Positions 1 to 11,778 of a DNA stretch of 64,000 bases are shown one piece after another. The stretch's first letter is position 1. Every line of letters starts with the position of its first letter. This stretch comes from Bilabrum cf. latius (lineage: Eukaryota > Bigyra: Bicosoecida > Bigyra > Bicosoecida): positions 372,001-436,000 of the forward strand of contig OZ237760.1 in NCBI GenBank assembly GCA_965178125.1, read 5' to 3'. A program made the position numbers and the translations under genes. The notes under the pieces were generated by a model. The model was not told where the DNA came from and searched no databases. It saw only the letters and a program-made list of their open reading frames with translations.

Positions 1-278
1 GCAACTGCTGTGCACTACGTGTACGTTTGCACAAAGGGAGACTGAAAGACCGATTTTTAAGTCCGAGACGTTTACTGACGGGTGCAAGAGAGCCGCGATC
101 AGGCGGTTTTCGTGCTTTTTGTTGAGAAGAGTGATGGCTGATTGTGATACATGTACGATGTTCGATGATGTACCACCTCTCCCGCGTCGCACGATGTGAT
201 GGATGCTTGGGTGATCGAATACAATTTGGCACCAGCTACACCAAGCAGCAGCGCGCGCGCACCTCATTATAGTCTTGC
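1..278. other. 3' flank of CFAP52, no gene seen
   Basis: This stretch lies downstream of the minus-strand CFAP52 stop. I see no coding frame with protein-like composition, no splice-bounded exon and no RNA gene here. The open frame entering from 196 on the plus strand is the antisense shadow of CFAP52. Confidence 0.5.
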
Positions 279-2567
279 TCATCGACCAGAGCCGCTCGAG
301 GAGGCAGCACCCGAACCACCTTGTGGGACACGCCCAGCCCCTCCCCCTCTCCCCTCCTCCCCCCCACCCGCAAGGAGGTCAAACACGTCCCACACGATCA
401 CACACCCGTCCTCTCCAACACTCACGACCTGCCTGTCATCAGGACTAAAGTGTACCCCGAGCACTGCCTGCGAGTGCCCCTCACCCACCGCAATGCATCT
501 GGCACTCGTCAGGTCCCACAGGCGAACCGTCGAATCGGTGCCGCCCGTCACCACCCAATCGTGCTCAGAAGCACCCGCGATACAGGTGGCCTCGCCCCGC
601 TCCCCGTGCGCCGCCGGGATCATGGATACCGGCTCCGGATCCCTCAGGTCCCAGAAGGTGACCCGCCGCTCCTGCCCCACCGTGAGCACCAGGCTCTCGT
701 CCCTGGACAGCGCCAGCCCGTGCACGCCCCCCATCCTCTGCGTGTGGTTGGACACCATCCTCTCCTTCTCGAGGTCCCAGCACACGATGCTCTTGTCGCT
801 GCTGCACGTGACCGCGTGCTTCCCGTCACCGTACAGCTCGATCCCCGTCACCCTCCCCGCGTGCTCCCTCATGTCTCCGACCAAAGACCTCGATCGCACG
901 TCCCACAGCCGTAGCTCACCACGGATGCCTCCCGTGACCGCGAACCTCTGGTTGGCAGCCACCTTGGTGGCAGACACGCCGCCTTTGTGCGCGTTTGGAA
1001 TCTCCCAGAGGAAGGCCCCGTCCTCGGCCGAGTGCGACCTGACGATCCCGTCCTCCCACCCGCTGACGATCAGGTCCGGGGAACAAGCCAGGGACAGGGG
1101 GTGTCCGGCCCCCCGGCTGCTAATCACTGCCTCGGCCTCGTACGTGGTCCCGTCCCACACACGGACGGTGTTGTCGTCCCCCGCTGTGACGAACGCGTCG
1201 CTGATGCCGGGCGCGAAGGCCACGGCAACAACCGATGCTGCAGGCTTGCCGGACAGGCCCACGGAAGGATCAAGCTCTTTGCCCGCCACGGCCGAGGCAC
1301 CGCCTTTGCCCACCCCTTCTCCCGCCGCGGCAGATCGTTTCTCGTGCGCTTCCAGAATCACGTCTCTGGGCCCCAGGGCTGGAGGCTTTGTGGCGGTCCT
1401 CGGACCCGTGTCGCGACCCGCGCGAATGACGTCATCGAGCGCAACACGGCACACAACGCTGTTGCAGCAACCAAACAGAACGTCCCCAAAACCGGAACTG
1501 GGTTTCTCCTCCACTACGGGCACGATAGAACTGACACCACCGGGCGCCTCGCACCGCGCCAGCTCCCTGCACACTCCACCGCTGGATTGAACCGACCCCG
1601 AGTGCTGGCTGTGGCAGATCTCCACCGCCACGGCCACATCCACAGCGACCACCGTGCCATCACCGCACCCTGCAAGCAGCACGCCCCTCTCCCCCGCACT
1701 ACCGTGCGATGCCCCTGCAGCACCGTGCGATGCACCCACGTAGCAGAGGCTCATGACGCCTCCGGAGGAGGTAGGAAACCTTCCTATCACCTGCCTGTGC
1801 CTCACTGACACGAGAAGCACCTCCCCGCTGGCAGTGCCGCACGCCAGCAGGCTCCGATCGTCCGTGAGGCACAGCGCGGTGAAATCCCTCGCGCCGGAGT
1901 CGGTGGGCATGGGCAGCTTGCCCACGTCCACATGCCCGGTCAAGGGGTTCAAGGCGTAGACAGAGACGCCCCCGCGACCAGAGAGGCAGAACTGGTACAG
2001 CCCAGTGTCTCTTCTCTTAATGTCTTTCACGAAACCGGCGGCAACGATGGAAGAGGCGGGGGACGGTGACACACGGGACTTCGCGATCACGCACCCAGTC
2101 GCCAAGTCCCAGAAGAGCACCGTTCCGTCGGCGTGACTGCCCACCGTCGCGAGAACCCTCCCGTCATCGGAAAATGCAAGGCATGCCAAACCGTGGTCGT
2201 GCTCTTCAAACCGATAGAGCACCTCTCCTGTGGAGGACGAGGCAGCGCTGCTGCTGCTCTCTCCGGAGCGACGAGTGTCCCATACGACGACGTCTGGCTG
2301 CAACTCGCTCCCTCCAGATGCCAAGATGCCTGGTATTGGAGATGCAGATAGGCATGCGACGGGTGCGCTGTGGCCTCTGAGCATCGTCTGCTCGCCCTTC
2401 CCATCCGCAGCCTCCAGCACAACACAGCTGCCCGCCGGAAACGCCATCGTGGGTATTCTAGATTCTCTACTGGGTGCAATCGTTTGCAATCCGGTCCAAA
2501 TATCGCCGGCAAACCCAATCACATGTTGCAGCTCCAACGCAACGCCGGAATCCTCTGTTGCTGCCAT
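279..2567 (-). CDS. CFAP52: Cilia- and flagella-associated WD40 protein (CFAP52/WDR16)
   Basis: A 762-residue, intronless WD40-repeat protein ending at TGA. CFAP52 is a double-propeller protein of motile cilia, a microtubule inner protein of the doublets. The N-terminus (ELQHVIGF followed by a TGL segment) matches the family's ELDAVIGFNG start. Repeats run through the whole length, and the C-terminal propeller is clearest: NAHKGGVSA, GGIRGELRLWDV, SSDKSIVCWDLEKE, GGTDSTVRLWD, VGEGHSQAVLGVHFSPD and SVGEDGCVIVWDV, collinear with human CFAP52. It is longer than the human protein (about 620 residues) because of Ser/Gly/Ala-rich loops around residues 90-120 and 270-440. The ATG at 2567 is used because the longer frame has no ATG. 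No TAG codon interrupts it. It is strong evidence for a flagellated organism. Confidence 0.9.
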   Translation of the reverse strand: MAATEDSGVALELQHVIGFAGDIWTGLQTIAPSRESRIPTMAFPAGSCVVLEAADGKGEQTMLRGHSAPVACLSASPIPGILASGGSELQPDVVVWDTRRSGESSSSAASSSTGEVLYRFEEHDHGLACLAFSDDGRVLATVGSHADGTVLFWDLATGCVIAKSRVSPSPASSIVAAGFVKDIKRRDTGLYQFCLSGRGGVSVYALNPLTGHVDVGKLPMPTDSGARDFTALCLTDDRSLLACGTASGEVLLVSVRHRQVIGRFPTSSGGVMSLCYVGASHGAAGASHGSAGERGVLLAGCGDGTVVAVDVAVAVEICHSQHSGSVQSSGGVCRELARCEAPGGVSSIVPVVEEKPSSGFGDVLFGCCNSVVCRVALDDVIRAGRDTGPRTATKPPALGPRDVILEAHEKRSAAAGEGVGKGGASAVAGKELDPSVGLSGKPAASVVAVAFAPGISDAFVTAGDDNTVRVWDGTTYEAEAVISSRGAGHPLSLACSPDLIVSGWEDGIVRSHSAEDGAFLWEIPNAHKGGVSATKVAANQRFAVTGGIRGELRLWDVRSRSLVGDMREHAGRVTGIELYGDGKHAVTCSSDKSIVCWDLEKERMVSNHTQRMGGVHGLALSRDESLVLTVGQERRVTFWDLRDPEPVSMIPAAHGERGEATCIAGASEHDWVVTGGTDSTVRLWDLTSARCIAVGEGHSQAVLGVHFSPDDRQVVSVGEDGCVIVWDVFDLLAGGGEEGRGGGAGRVPQGGSGAASSSGSGR

Positions 2568-2812
2568 CAGCAATCTGAAGCTATGCTTTGCCGGCAATGT
2601 TTACAATAAACGCGGCTCTTGGTGCCCGCTACGGTTTAATTCTAGAGTGGAAACGTATATCAATGTCAATTGATCCCCTATATTGGGGCGTTCGTGCTTA
2701 AAGATTTGCTAAAAGATGCAAATATGTCGCCCAAGCCGTTGGGTGCAGTCGAACCTTCGATTGCGGTTCGCTCAAGGCAGCCGGGGCCGGCGCCGCACCC
2801 CCAGCATGATCC

Positions 2813-4189
2813 TCACGAGCTCCACTTCAAGGACGCTGACATGGTAGACACCTCTACCTCCACGGCCACGTTGGAGAACTCCCGCCGGTACACGCTCGCA
2901 AGGGGGTCAGTGGTGGCCTGATCCGCCGGACCCCCTATCTCGCCCACCGCTGTCCCATTCCTCCAGTACCGGATCGCGGGCCCGGATGGCACCCCGGGAG
3001 ACTTCGCAAACACCGGGAACCAATCGGCGGGTGCAGAGCACTGCCCCCGGGGGCATGGATACACGCCAGCGTCCTGGTTGTACCACCAGTTGTAGCTCAG
3101 GTACGTCCTCTCGGTTGCAACCACCATCCACAGGCCAGCAGCCCATTCGGAGTATTCCAACGCAGCATCGGCCTGCGCGCCGAACCCCTTGCCGTTGGGG
3201 TTGTTGGGTCCCTGCCAGCTGGGCCCATATCCGTTGATGGGCTGCAGCACTGGGCCGGGCCACCCCCTGAACAGGATGCTCTTCTTCTGCTCGCTGGCGG
3301 CGCGCCACATCTGGGTGAGCAGCCAGGACACGCGGGTGGCGTTCAGGGTGGACGTGGCCGGCGGGTACGGCGACCCCGGGGTATCGGCGCCGCGCACAGC
3401 GGAACCTGCTACAGGCTCCGAGTCGTCACCTCGCAGCACCTGCTCAAAGGCGCCCACGTGCTCCGCGCACGCGCCGTCCACGTGCGGCAGAAACTCAGTG
3501 TTTCCATGTGGAATCTGGGGGTACGTGCTCAACAGGTTACCGAAGACCTGCCTGCCCCCAGAAGCAGCTCGGAGCTGATCCAGCATGCGCATCTTGCCCT
3601 CTGCGACCTCCTCGTTTCGCTCCTCCGAGGTGCCCGCAAAGTTCGGCCAGCCGGCAGTGTCCGCAAAGTACCCGTCAGCGTGCTTAACCCCAGCTGCTAC
3701 CTTGACCCACCAGTCTCTCTCGCTTTGGACCGAGCTGTTCAGCTTGGGGCCAACTGCATTGGGCACGGGCAGACCAGAATCATTTCGAGCCCACCACTCG
3801 GGGTGCGCCTCCACGACGCTCGATTCTTTGGCGTAGCAGCCCCGGTTCACCTAGTCAGTTGACCAGTAAAATAGAACCTTTAGGTCTGGGTTCACTTGCT
3901 TCATCTTTGCGGCCCAGTACTCGAACTGGTTGATGGTATCATTTCGCGGGTTCGCTAGGCACTTTTCCAAGCTAACGATGGCGTAGTTATTCGCAACCCA
4001 TTCCAGGTTTTCATCAGTCAACGTACCAGACCCTGTTTTGTTTTCACCACCCTTGGTGAAGGTAAAATCGACCCACATGGCTTTCTGGATCGGATCGTCG
4101 CCAGACATGACCGTATGACTGAAATCTGCATGCGTCTGGCTCAAGAGTCCGAGGGTAACAATCGGTAGAAGTGCAGCACTAAGGCGCAT
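2813..4189 (-). CDS. Secreted putative glycoside hydrolase (GHL15-like)
   Basis: A 458-residue protein ending at TGA, with one in-frame TAG at 3853-3851 read as Gln. The ATG at 4189 gives a clean signal peptide (MRLSAALLPIVTLGLLSQTHA, cleavage likely near Ala21). The mature part has the look of the putative glycosidase family PF14885: WVANNYAIVSLEKC, VLFYWSTD, then HPEWWARNDSG, HADGYFADTAGWPNF and VDGACAEHVGAF, which read as successive strands of a TIM barrel with acidic ends. The family is mostly uncharacterised, so substrate is unknown. It lies 195 bp downstream of alpha-MPP on the same strand but has its own upstream region with an AT-rich TATATT near 4350. Secretion is well supported; the family call is moderate. 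Confidence 0.7.
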
Positions 4190-4384
4190 GTTTGTGTCTT
4201 CAGAGCAAAGTTCAAATAGATACCGCGATGCGAAGCTCGCTATGGGCCACGATCTATCGTGCGGCGCAAACATGGATTTCTGGCACGGCGCCGCGCCAAT
4301 GGGGTGCCGCTTGCGGAACCAATCGTCATGCAGCTGGATCCCTATGCAAATATATTCTCGCCAACGCAACACTCTACAATTTTT

Positions 4385-6264
4385 TCACACCCCTTGTTCC
4401 TTCGTGGAGGACACGAACGCGGCCTGCTCGTCGAGCACAGCCTGCTGCACCTACTGCTGGAAGTAGTGCTTCATACTCTGCCGAACCCGCTCAAGCTGCT
4501 GCAGCTGCTCCTCGCTTCCATCCTGCATGAGCCCATTGAGCATCACAAGAGAGACGTCCTTGGACATCGCACTCTGTGCCACTTGCATGAGATCATGCGC
4601 CGTGACGGCCTGGATGCGCTCGCACAGCTCTGCTCCTTCTATCCTCCGTCCCAGCGTGCTCGTCTGCCTCCCGATGTCTTCGCACAGCACTCCCCTTGTT
4701 TCAAGATTCATCATGATACTGGACTACAGCTAGTTCTTGGCGCGCGAGAGCTCCACCTCGCTCACCTCTGTCTGCGCGAACGAGACGAAATTCCCGGCGA
4801 GCACCTCGAGCAGGTGCTCCCAATTGGTGCTCTCGGCAGATCCGTAGCAGCCAAGCAGACCCTGGTCCGCGTACTAGAGCGAGAACGCATTCGCGGCGTC
4901 TACCCACCCATTCTAAGCCAAAATTTCCCTGTAGAATCTCGTGTACATCCCCTTGCCCGGGCCGCCTGCGGAGAAGCTGGCGCCGCCGCCGGCTAGCGTG
5001 TCGAGCAGGCACGTTGCAATCACCTCAGAGTTGGCCCAGCCGACAGCCGGGAAGGCAAACGCGACGTGCACCATGGGTGGCCCCAGCTGCACCTCTTCCA
5101 CGAACTGACCCCCCGCCACGCCCCCATGATACTCCGTGGAAGGCTCGAGCAAAGACGTGGCCAGCACCCCGGAGCTGGAGCCTCGGGCCATGTCGCCAAA
5201 CTTGTCCTTAGCTAGTCCGACCATGGCGTCGTGGTCCACTCCGGAAGCAGCAAGCACCATTCTTTCCGGGGTGTGGGTTGCCTCTAGGTACCCCAGGGCT
5301 TGTTCTCTGGTGATGGACGCGATTTCCTCCGGCTCGGCGTACTGGCTCGTGCCTAGTGGGGTGCCCGGCCCGTACGTGGCAGAGTGAAGGAGCTCCTGGA
5401 TGTACGCGCCGGCATTCTTCTTCACTTCTTCCGTGGTCACGTTCGCGTCGGCCTGCGAGGGAACAGCAGCGGCAAGAGGGTTCATGCTTTCGTTGCGAGA
5501 GGGAGACCATCGAGCGAGGATTGAGCGGAAGCCGAGTGCGCGCCTTGACGCGCATCCTTGCGAAGCTGCGCGCTCCCAGGATAAATAAATTGTTGTCTTA
5601 CCTTCGACTGGGCAAATTCATCTTCTTTGAACAGCGGATTCCGCACAGTTTCAGCAACCAAATCGACGGCCACCGGAAGGGCAGTCCGGATCGCATCGGC
5701 CCGATAGGTCAGCACTTCTCTGGAGTTAACGGACTCCACAGTGATGCCCTAGAGCTAGCCAAGTTTTTCGATTTCATCCGATGATCGGGATTTGGATGAC
5801 TTGAACGCAGCCGCCTCGAGCACGTGCGACACGCCTCGCTGCGCAGGCAACTCGTACATGCTGCCAGCTTTTGCGAATAAACCGACCGCTGCAACCTGCC
5901 TGTAGGTTTCCTATGTTGCTACAATAAGTCCATTGTCTAACGTCGTCATCTGAGTGACCGGAGTTGGCAAGTTTCGCGCTGGTTTCAGCGTCGGCAATCT
6001 GCAAGGAACGGCAACTGGTGCATGCAAGTCAGTTCAGTGAGCGCAGCCGGCCCATACTCTCGCATGGCATAGAATCTGACAAACAGAGACTGGTTAGCCC
6101 GGAAAGTTTTATTCTTGGTGGACGACTCACCCCGCTGGTTCCTTGAAATCAATACTTGTAGACAACCTCGCGACCGAGCAGCCCAGATTCTCTCTACCAA
6201 GGCACGACTGGCGGGTACCGCGCCAAGCCAAGGATCCTAATCGACTAGACCAGCGTTTCATCAT
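4385..6264 (-). CDS. PMPCA: Mitochondrial processing peptidase alpha subunit
   Basis: Three exons (6264-6131, 5998-5602, 5452-4385) give 532 residues ending at TGA; both introns are frame-consistent (GTGAGT/TTGCAG and GTAAGA/TCGCAG). MPP removes presequences from imported matrix proteins; the alpha subunit holds the glycine-rich substrate loop, seen here as GGGASFSAGGPGKGMYTRFY. The N-terminus from ATG 6264 is basic and Ser/Arg-rich, as for a matrix presequence. The start of the M16 fold is LDNGLIVAT-Q-ETYRQVAAVGLF and the zinc-site region reads RGVSHVLEAAAFKS, with the HxxEH motif degenerate as expected for alpha. In-frame TAGs include 5913-5911, 4732-4730 and 4726-4724; the one at 4732 sits at the Gln of the conserved RAKNQL segment of yeast MPP-alpha. 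The stop is TGA at 4387-4385. Confidence 0.92.
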
Positions 6265-6532
6265 ACCTTACTGGGTACTCCCTGAGTGTCTGGACGGGTG
6301 GCGCATCCGCTGATCAGCAAATCGTGAAAGTGCACGCTACCAGCCGTCGACGTGTGGGCGAGCAAAATAGGAACAACCTATCGACAGGCATTTACACGCC
6401 TGGCTAGTACGAAATCAATCGCATTTTGTTGATAAAAACGATTTGCTGAACCTGGGATCGGCGAGGTTTACTTGTCATACCTTACGTAGGTCCGGCAGGC
6501 TGGAATTCAACAGGCGAAACGGAATCTTGGTC
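6265..6532. promoter_or_regulatory. Divergent promoter region, alpha-MPP / MYB gene
   Basis: These 268 bp separate two head-to-head starts (6264 minus, 6533 plus). The stretch is noticeably more AT-rich than the flanking exons, for example around 6410-6445. I see no convincing TATA box. A promoter role is inferred from position only. Confidence 0.4.
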
Positions 6533-9082
6533 ATGCCTGGCAATGGTGGCAAGAAAAACGGACGAAAGCGCAAAGCTAAGCCAGCAAGTGCTTCCCAGGG
6601 TGTTTGTGAGTTTGTACCGATTCTTGCGTTTCCAGAAGTCGCTTGGGACTCTCGTAGATTCCGGCGATCTTTCCGTGATTGGAACGCTATGCTTGTCTGC
6701 ACATACTGGATCAACGGGTGAACCACCCGCACGCTTACTTCTGCTATTGCATACCACGTATCGCACTGGTCCACACTAGCACTGTGGCGAAGCCGTGGCT
6801 CGCGGGTATTGGTTCAGATTCATTTGGTCAAACGGCTGGATCCATACTTGGCCACTCAATGCATCGCAGCGGGACGGTGGACGCAGAAAGAACACGAGGC
6901 ATTTGTCCGAGGCCTTCGCGAGTATGGGAGAGAGTGGAAGATGGTGCAAAACTACGTGAGCAACGACTTCGTGGGGCTGCCGAGGTCACTGTGTCGCCAG
7001 CACCGCCCTCATGCAACCGACATGGATGCGTGCTTTTCCCTAGCTCTTTCGCAGGTCCCCACTCGAACCGTCGTTTAGATCCGCACACACGCACAAAAGT
7101 ATTTCCTGAAGCTGGTCAAGTAGTACGGGGACGAGACGGCAGAGCTCGCGTTCAGGGGCGGCAACGCCCCTGTCACAGACATGGGCATGCCTGGCTCAGG
7201 CGGGGGTGGGACGGCGCAAGGCACCTCGCGGGGACCCTCATCGGCTCGCAAAGGTAGCGATAGCAGTGGGGGTGGGCGGACTCGCTCTGGCTCTGTCCCG
7301 TCGGGTCACGACGAGGACGACGAGGAGGACGAGATGGGGGGGTCAGCTACGGATGGTGAGGGTGACGATGGCGGGTCTTCTTCGTCGAGGAGGAGGACTG
7401 GCCGCCGGTCGAGGAGGACACAATGGGGCCCCGGGGGAGTCCCACGCAAGCGAGGCAGGGGCAGGTCCTCGACGGGCGATGGGGAGGACGAGGGCGAGCA
7501 TGATGATGATGAGGAGGAGCAGGAGGGTGACACTGGAGAAGGCAGCGAGGACTCCTCCCCAGCAGCGGGCAGCTCCCGTCGCAGCGGCAGCAGATATCGA
7601 AGCCGGAAGAGAGCCCGGAAGGAGCTGGGGCGGGCCGGTAGAGTGCCACGGGGCGACAGCGAGGAGGGGGAGGAGGACGAGGACGAGGATGAGGAGGAGG
7701 AGGGGTCAGGCGGCGAGGGCAGGCCAACTGCCGCGAGTGGGCGGCGGGGCCGCAGGACTGGGCGCTTCTCCTCATCGTCGCGTGGCTCGCGGCGGCGGGA
7801 GGCTGCCTCCAGACTTCTGGGGCAGCACCGGGGGAACAACGGGTCGGGTGCCAGCCCCGGTTCCCTGGAGTCGTCCCCAATGGGCGCGGGCGGCCGCAGC
7901 GGCAGGGGTCGGCCCTTCCCAGCGGGTGGGGGCAGCAAGGGCGGGCCCAGGTCACGGTCTGACAGCGCCGCCTCGGTGCAGCCCCCACGGCGCTCCCCTG
8001 ACGGGCAGCCCATCCCCCACACGCCCAGGATGGTTGAGGCAGCGTTCAGCCTGGTGGCCCACAAGACCATGACCAACCTCAACAACGGGAAGAAGACGCC
8101 CCGCACCATCGAGGCGGCAAACTGGATCGCGGCTATTGGGCAAAGCCACGCGCAGGCCCAGGGAGTACGCGCCTAGCAACAGGCAGGCATGGGCAGGGGC
8201 AGGGGCAGGGGCATTGCTGTGTCGACCCACGGACAGGGCGCGCCGAGCTCCCAGGGAACAACACCGCACGGCTCGCCGGGCCAGGGTCCCATGCTAGCAG
8301 CAGGGCCGCATGGGGGCAGGCCTCCCTTGCCGCACGTGTCCGCGCAGGGCCCCGCCATCCATCCAGTGGCGAGCACGGCCCCTTCCGGCGCCCCGCCCAC
8401 GCTGCCTCCAAGGCAGCTGGGGCACCCGCCCAGAATAGCACAACAGCAGCAGCAGCGCGCTGCAGGCGGCGGGCAGCCTGGTGCGGCGGCAGGATCCCAC
8501 CCCCAAGGGTGGCGGGTGCCCCCCGGGATAGGCCAGGGAACAGACGCGACTCGCTCTCATGTCACCTTCCGGCGGTTTGCACCACCAGGCACTGCTATCG
8601 CCTCGGGGTCCTCTTCAGTGGTACCTTCGGCCGCGACATCATCGGGAGTCGCGGGGACAGCAAGGATGGGCATGCCGGGGTCTGCTTGGGGGGCGGCGGC
8701 GCAGCAGCTTGCAGCCAGACAGCAGTAGCAGCAGCAGTAGCATGCTGGTCAGTCCAGTGGACGGTCGCCAGACCGCCAGCCCCAGGCCGCGCCGACCGGT
8801 AGGTCGAGCAGCAATTCGCAGTCGTCCTCTTCTTCATCTTCTTCGTCGTCTTCGTCTTCTTCGTCGTCTTCGTCGTCTTCGTCTTCTTCTACATCCTCTT
8901 CGTCTAGTGCCACGGCTCCCACGTAGGCGGTGGTGCTTGCCAGTGCATCGGATGGCCCAAGCAGCAGCCAAGCCGCAGGGTAGGGGTAGGGGGCCGGGGA
9001 ACAGGCAGAGCATGAAGCGAAGCAGCCGGCAGCCTCTACAGGCATGATGCCGCCGCCGCCGTCATCAAGCGTAACCACGTAA
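6533..9082 (+). CDS. SHAQKYF-class single MYB/SANT protein
   Basis: Exons 6533-6605, 6870-6955 and 7055-9082 (TAA stop) give 728 residues. The MYB repeat spans the exon junctions: GRWTQKEHEAFVRGLREYG, WKMVQNYVPTRTVV, then TAG, then IRTHAQKYFLKLVK, TAG, YG. The class consensus is TRT..Q(V/I)RSHAQKYF, so the TAG at 7076-7078 occupies the invariant Gln. Proteins of this class (CCA1/REVEILLE-like in plants, also in protists) bind DNA with one MYB repeat, so a nuclear transcription factor is likely. The rest is low-complexity: acidic Asp/Glu and Arg/Ser blocks to about 7800, Gly/Pro/Ser-rich sequence, a Gln run containing two TAGs (8714-8740), a 20-plus Ser tract (8822-8905) and a Ser/Gln tail. 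Introns are 264 and 99 bp with TCGCAG ends. Confidence 0.82.
8714..8745 (+). repeat. Poly-Gln run containing TAG codons
   Basis: Within the MYB protein the frame reads CAG CAG, TAG (8726-8728), CAG CAG CAG, TAG (8738-8740), CAT. Two TAGs interleaved with CAG in a homopolymeric tract are best read as Gln; each is a single C-to-T change from CAG. Confidence 0.8.
8822..8905 (+). repeat. Poly-Ser (TCT/TCG/TCA) tract
   Basis: An imperfect trinucleotide repeat of TCT, TCG and TCA encodes more than 20 consecutive serines in the C-terminal part of the MYB protein. On the opposite strand it reads as an Asp/Glu-rich open frame, which is a shadow. Confidence 0.8.
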
Positions 9083-9245
9083 CTGACGGGCGCCGTGTAA
9101 GGTCACAACGCAGAAATCCAATGGGTGGTACGGGTACGGTTCGGTTCGGCGCGTTGTGATTCATGCGCGTGACCTTTTGTTGTATATCCATACCTTTGAT
9201 GAAAGGGTTGCTTTCTTGCATTCATTGACTTTTGGTAAGTAGTGT

Positions 9246-11778
9246 TCACTGCAGGCCAACTTCATCACCGCCGGTGGTTGCCCATCGCGGCACATCCTCG
9301 GAACTTCCCGAGGATCTGCCTCCCATTCCGGCCATTGATAGCCCCCCAGGGCTGGCCCCAGTCACCAGATCCCCGTCAACCCCACCTGCGCCACCGAGTA
9401 GCCCACCCGACAAGCTCACCCGACCCGCACCCGTCGCTCCCGGCGCAGCTGCACCGGCCCCTGCCGCTAGCAAAGCGTCCCCCTCCCGCGCCCCAAGCCC
9501 ACTGACGCCCCCCGACAGATCCTCCTGCTTCTTCTTCCACGCAATAACCCCCAGCTTGGAGTTATGAATGCCGTATAGGACGTACAAGGCCATGCCTAGC
9601 GCCGTCCACACGACTAGCCTGAGCCATGCGTCTGCCTGGATGCCCGCCAGCATCACCATGTTCACGAACATTCCTGCCAGGGGAACCCAGGGTACAAGCG
9701 GACAAACGAACGTCCGCGGAATGTTTTCGCCAGGCGTGGGCCAGCACGCGATCCAGCATGCCACCACGAGCGCGAGCACAGCCGGGGGCCAGATGGCCCA
9801 GATGCTCCAACCGAGCTGCAGGCCAAGCCCGCTCAGAAAAGCAAGGGCGCAAAACAGCCCGAGCTGGCCCATTACAACCCCCCCATTGGGAGCACCCGGT
9901 GCTGCGCAGCACACCACGCACCCTGCACCAAACTCGCCGAACCACCCATCCAGGTCGACCTGCACGCTCACCTGCACATGCTGCGCATCCGCGTCGGACA
10001 CGTGGGGCCCCACTGCGGCACCCTCCTGTTCCCTAGAGTACTTCCTCTCCTCTGACCCGCTGTCACCTTCGTCGCGAAGTCCCCTGCCCAGTCTCGTCCC
10101 CTGCCTCTTGCTGCGGCCACCCCCGACTTCCTCCGACAGCGACACGTGCTTGCCATCCGCATCGCCGCTTCCACTACCAGGGAGCTCCCCGCTGCCGCTG
10201 CCGCTACCCGAGGACCGACTCGGAGCCGAATAGCTTGCGCTGCGCCGCTGGTCATCGCCGAGAGCCCCGCCCCCTCCCTCCTGGTGCTCCCCTTCTCCCC
10301 CTTCGCCGAGAGCCCCCTGCGAGCGCCCCGCCCGCACCGCGGAAGCAACGGCCCGCCGCGCCTCTGCCGCCCGTCTCTTTGCCGCTGGATCCTCCACGTA
10401 CCGCAGCAGGATCACCCCCGCGTCCACCATGGAGAATGCAAGCAGAGTACCGATGGAAATCGCATCCGCGAGAGCTTCCAGCGACACACACAGGGCTATC
10501 GCCGCAGTGAATGCGCCGGTGATGAGCGTGCCCTCCAGGGGCACCCCCTTGTTGTTCAAATTCTTGAACAACGGGAACAGCAGCCCGTCACTGGCCATCC
10601 GATAGAAGATTCTGGGCTGTCCCAGCAGGCAGGTGAACGTGGCGGCCGTCAGCCCGAACAGGCTGCCAACGTTAATCACCCAGCTGGCCCACACCATCCC
10701 CACGTGGTCAAAGGCCCACGCCAGAGGGGCGGGCTGGTCAGCCAGCGAGGTGAACGGAGCCATGGCGGTAACGACCAGGGTCACGCTCACGTAAACGCCG
10801 GCGGCAATTCCCAGCGAGGAGAGGATGCCGATGGGCATGTCCCTCTGCGGGTTCTTGACCTCTTCTGCCATGGACGAGCACATCTCGAAACCCAGGAAGG
10901 AGAAAAACACGAGCCCCGCGCCCTGCACGACGCTTCCAGCCCCGTAGGGTGCATAGCTGTCCTCCTCCACCGTCCAGTTCCCAGCATCCGCCCGGAAGCT
11001 GCCGGCGACCACCACCAGTGCCAGCACCGCGATGTTGATCGCAGTCACCACGATGTTGAACGTGGAAGACTCGCTGACACCAAGCAGCATGATCAGGGAA
11101 CACGCAATGACGATGAACCCAGCCAGGGCAGAGAAGCTGAGCACCTCACCGTTGCCCGCGAGAGGCATCCCAAACAGCCACGAGGGCACCGCCGACTGGT
11201 GCACGCCGGCGATGCGAGCTGCTAGTGCGGCCATGTAGTCGGCCCACGAACGGGCGATTGCGGCAGCAGAAATTGCGTATTCTAGCGTCAGATTGGCTCC
11301 GATGAACCAAGCGGCAAGCTCTCCTGCGATGGTTGGGACAAGTAAGAGGTGGGTTTTGGAGCACGTGAGCAAGCCCTCGAGTAGGTGCGAACCGCCCCCG
11401 CCCCCAAGCCCTGCGACCGACTCGGCGGCAATGCACCTTACCAAAGGAAGTGTACGCATACGTGTAGGCACTGCCCGCCACGGGACACCTGGACGCGAAC
11501 TCTGAGTATGCCATCCCCGTGAATGCGCAAGCTAGTGTCCCGAGGGCAAACGACACCGAAAGGGCAGGGCCCGCGACTTCAACTCCCGGTCCTATCAAGG
11601 AATAAATACCGGCCCCAACAGTGCAACCCACACCGTATCCAATCAGATCCAGCACGCCCAGCTTTTTCTGCAAACCATCCGCGGCCGGCTCCGACTTGCT
11701 CTGGTCCACCGCGCTGTGAAAAGTCTGCCGCCGGGTTAGAGCATCGAATGAAAATGCATCCCAGAAAGTTCGCTGCAT
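9246..11778 (-). CDS. Cationic amino-acid transporter-like permease (SLC7/APC)
   Basis: Exons 11778-11442 and 11323-9246 (intron GTAAGG/TCGCAG, 118 bp) give 804 residues ending at TGA, with no TAG. The start MQRTFWDAFSFDALTRRQ resembles the cytosolic N-terminus of CAT proteins. Then come LGVLDLIGYGVGCTVGAGIY (TM1 with the APC GxG helix break), GPALSVSFALGTLACAFTG, CPVAGSAYTYAYTSFG joined across the intron to GELAAWFIGANLTLEY, and FFSFLGFEMCSSMAEEVKNP in TM6, all diagnostic of CAT/SLC7. About 12-14 membrane helices are visible, with an unusually long Ser/Gly/Glu-rich cytosolic loop (about residues 420-550) before the last helix group. It probably moves basic amino acids across the plasma membrane or a vacuolar membrane. 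Its start faces the Tweety-like gene 166 bp away. Confidence 0.88.

Noticed and set aside
196-1590. A 464-codon plus-strand frame opposite CFAP52
   Set aside because: It is antisense to a clear WD40 protein and has Pro/Ser/Thr-rich composition typical of a GC-rich shadow frame.
6679-7257. A 192-codon plus-strand frame across the MYB introns
   Set aside because: It reads through both introns in the wrong frame and shows no MYB motif.
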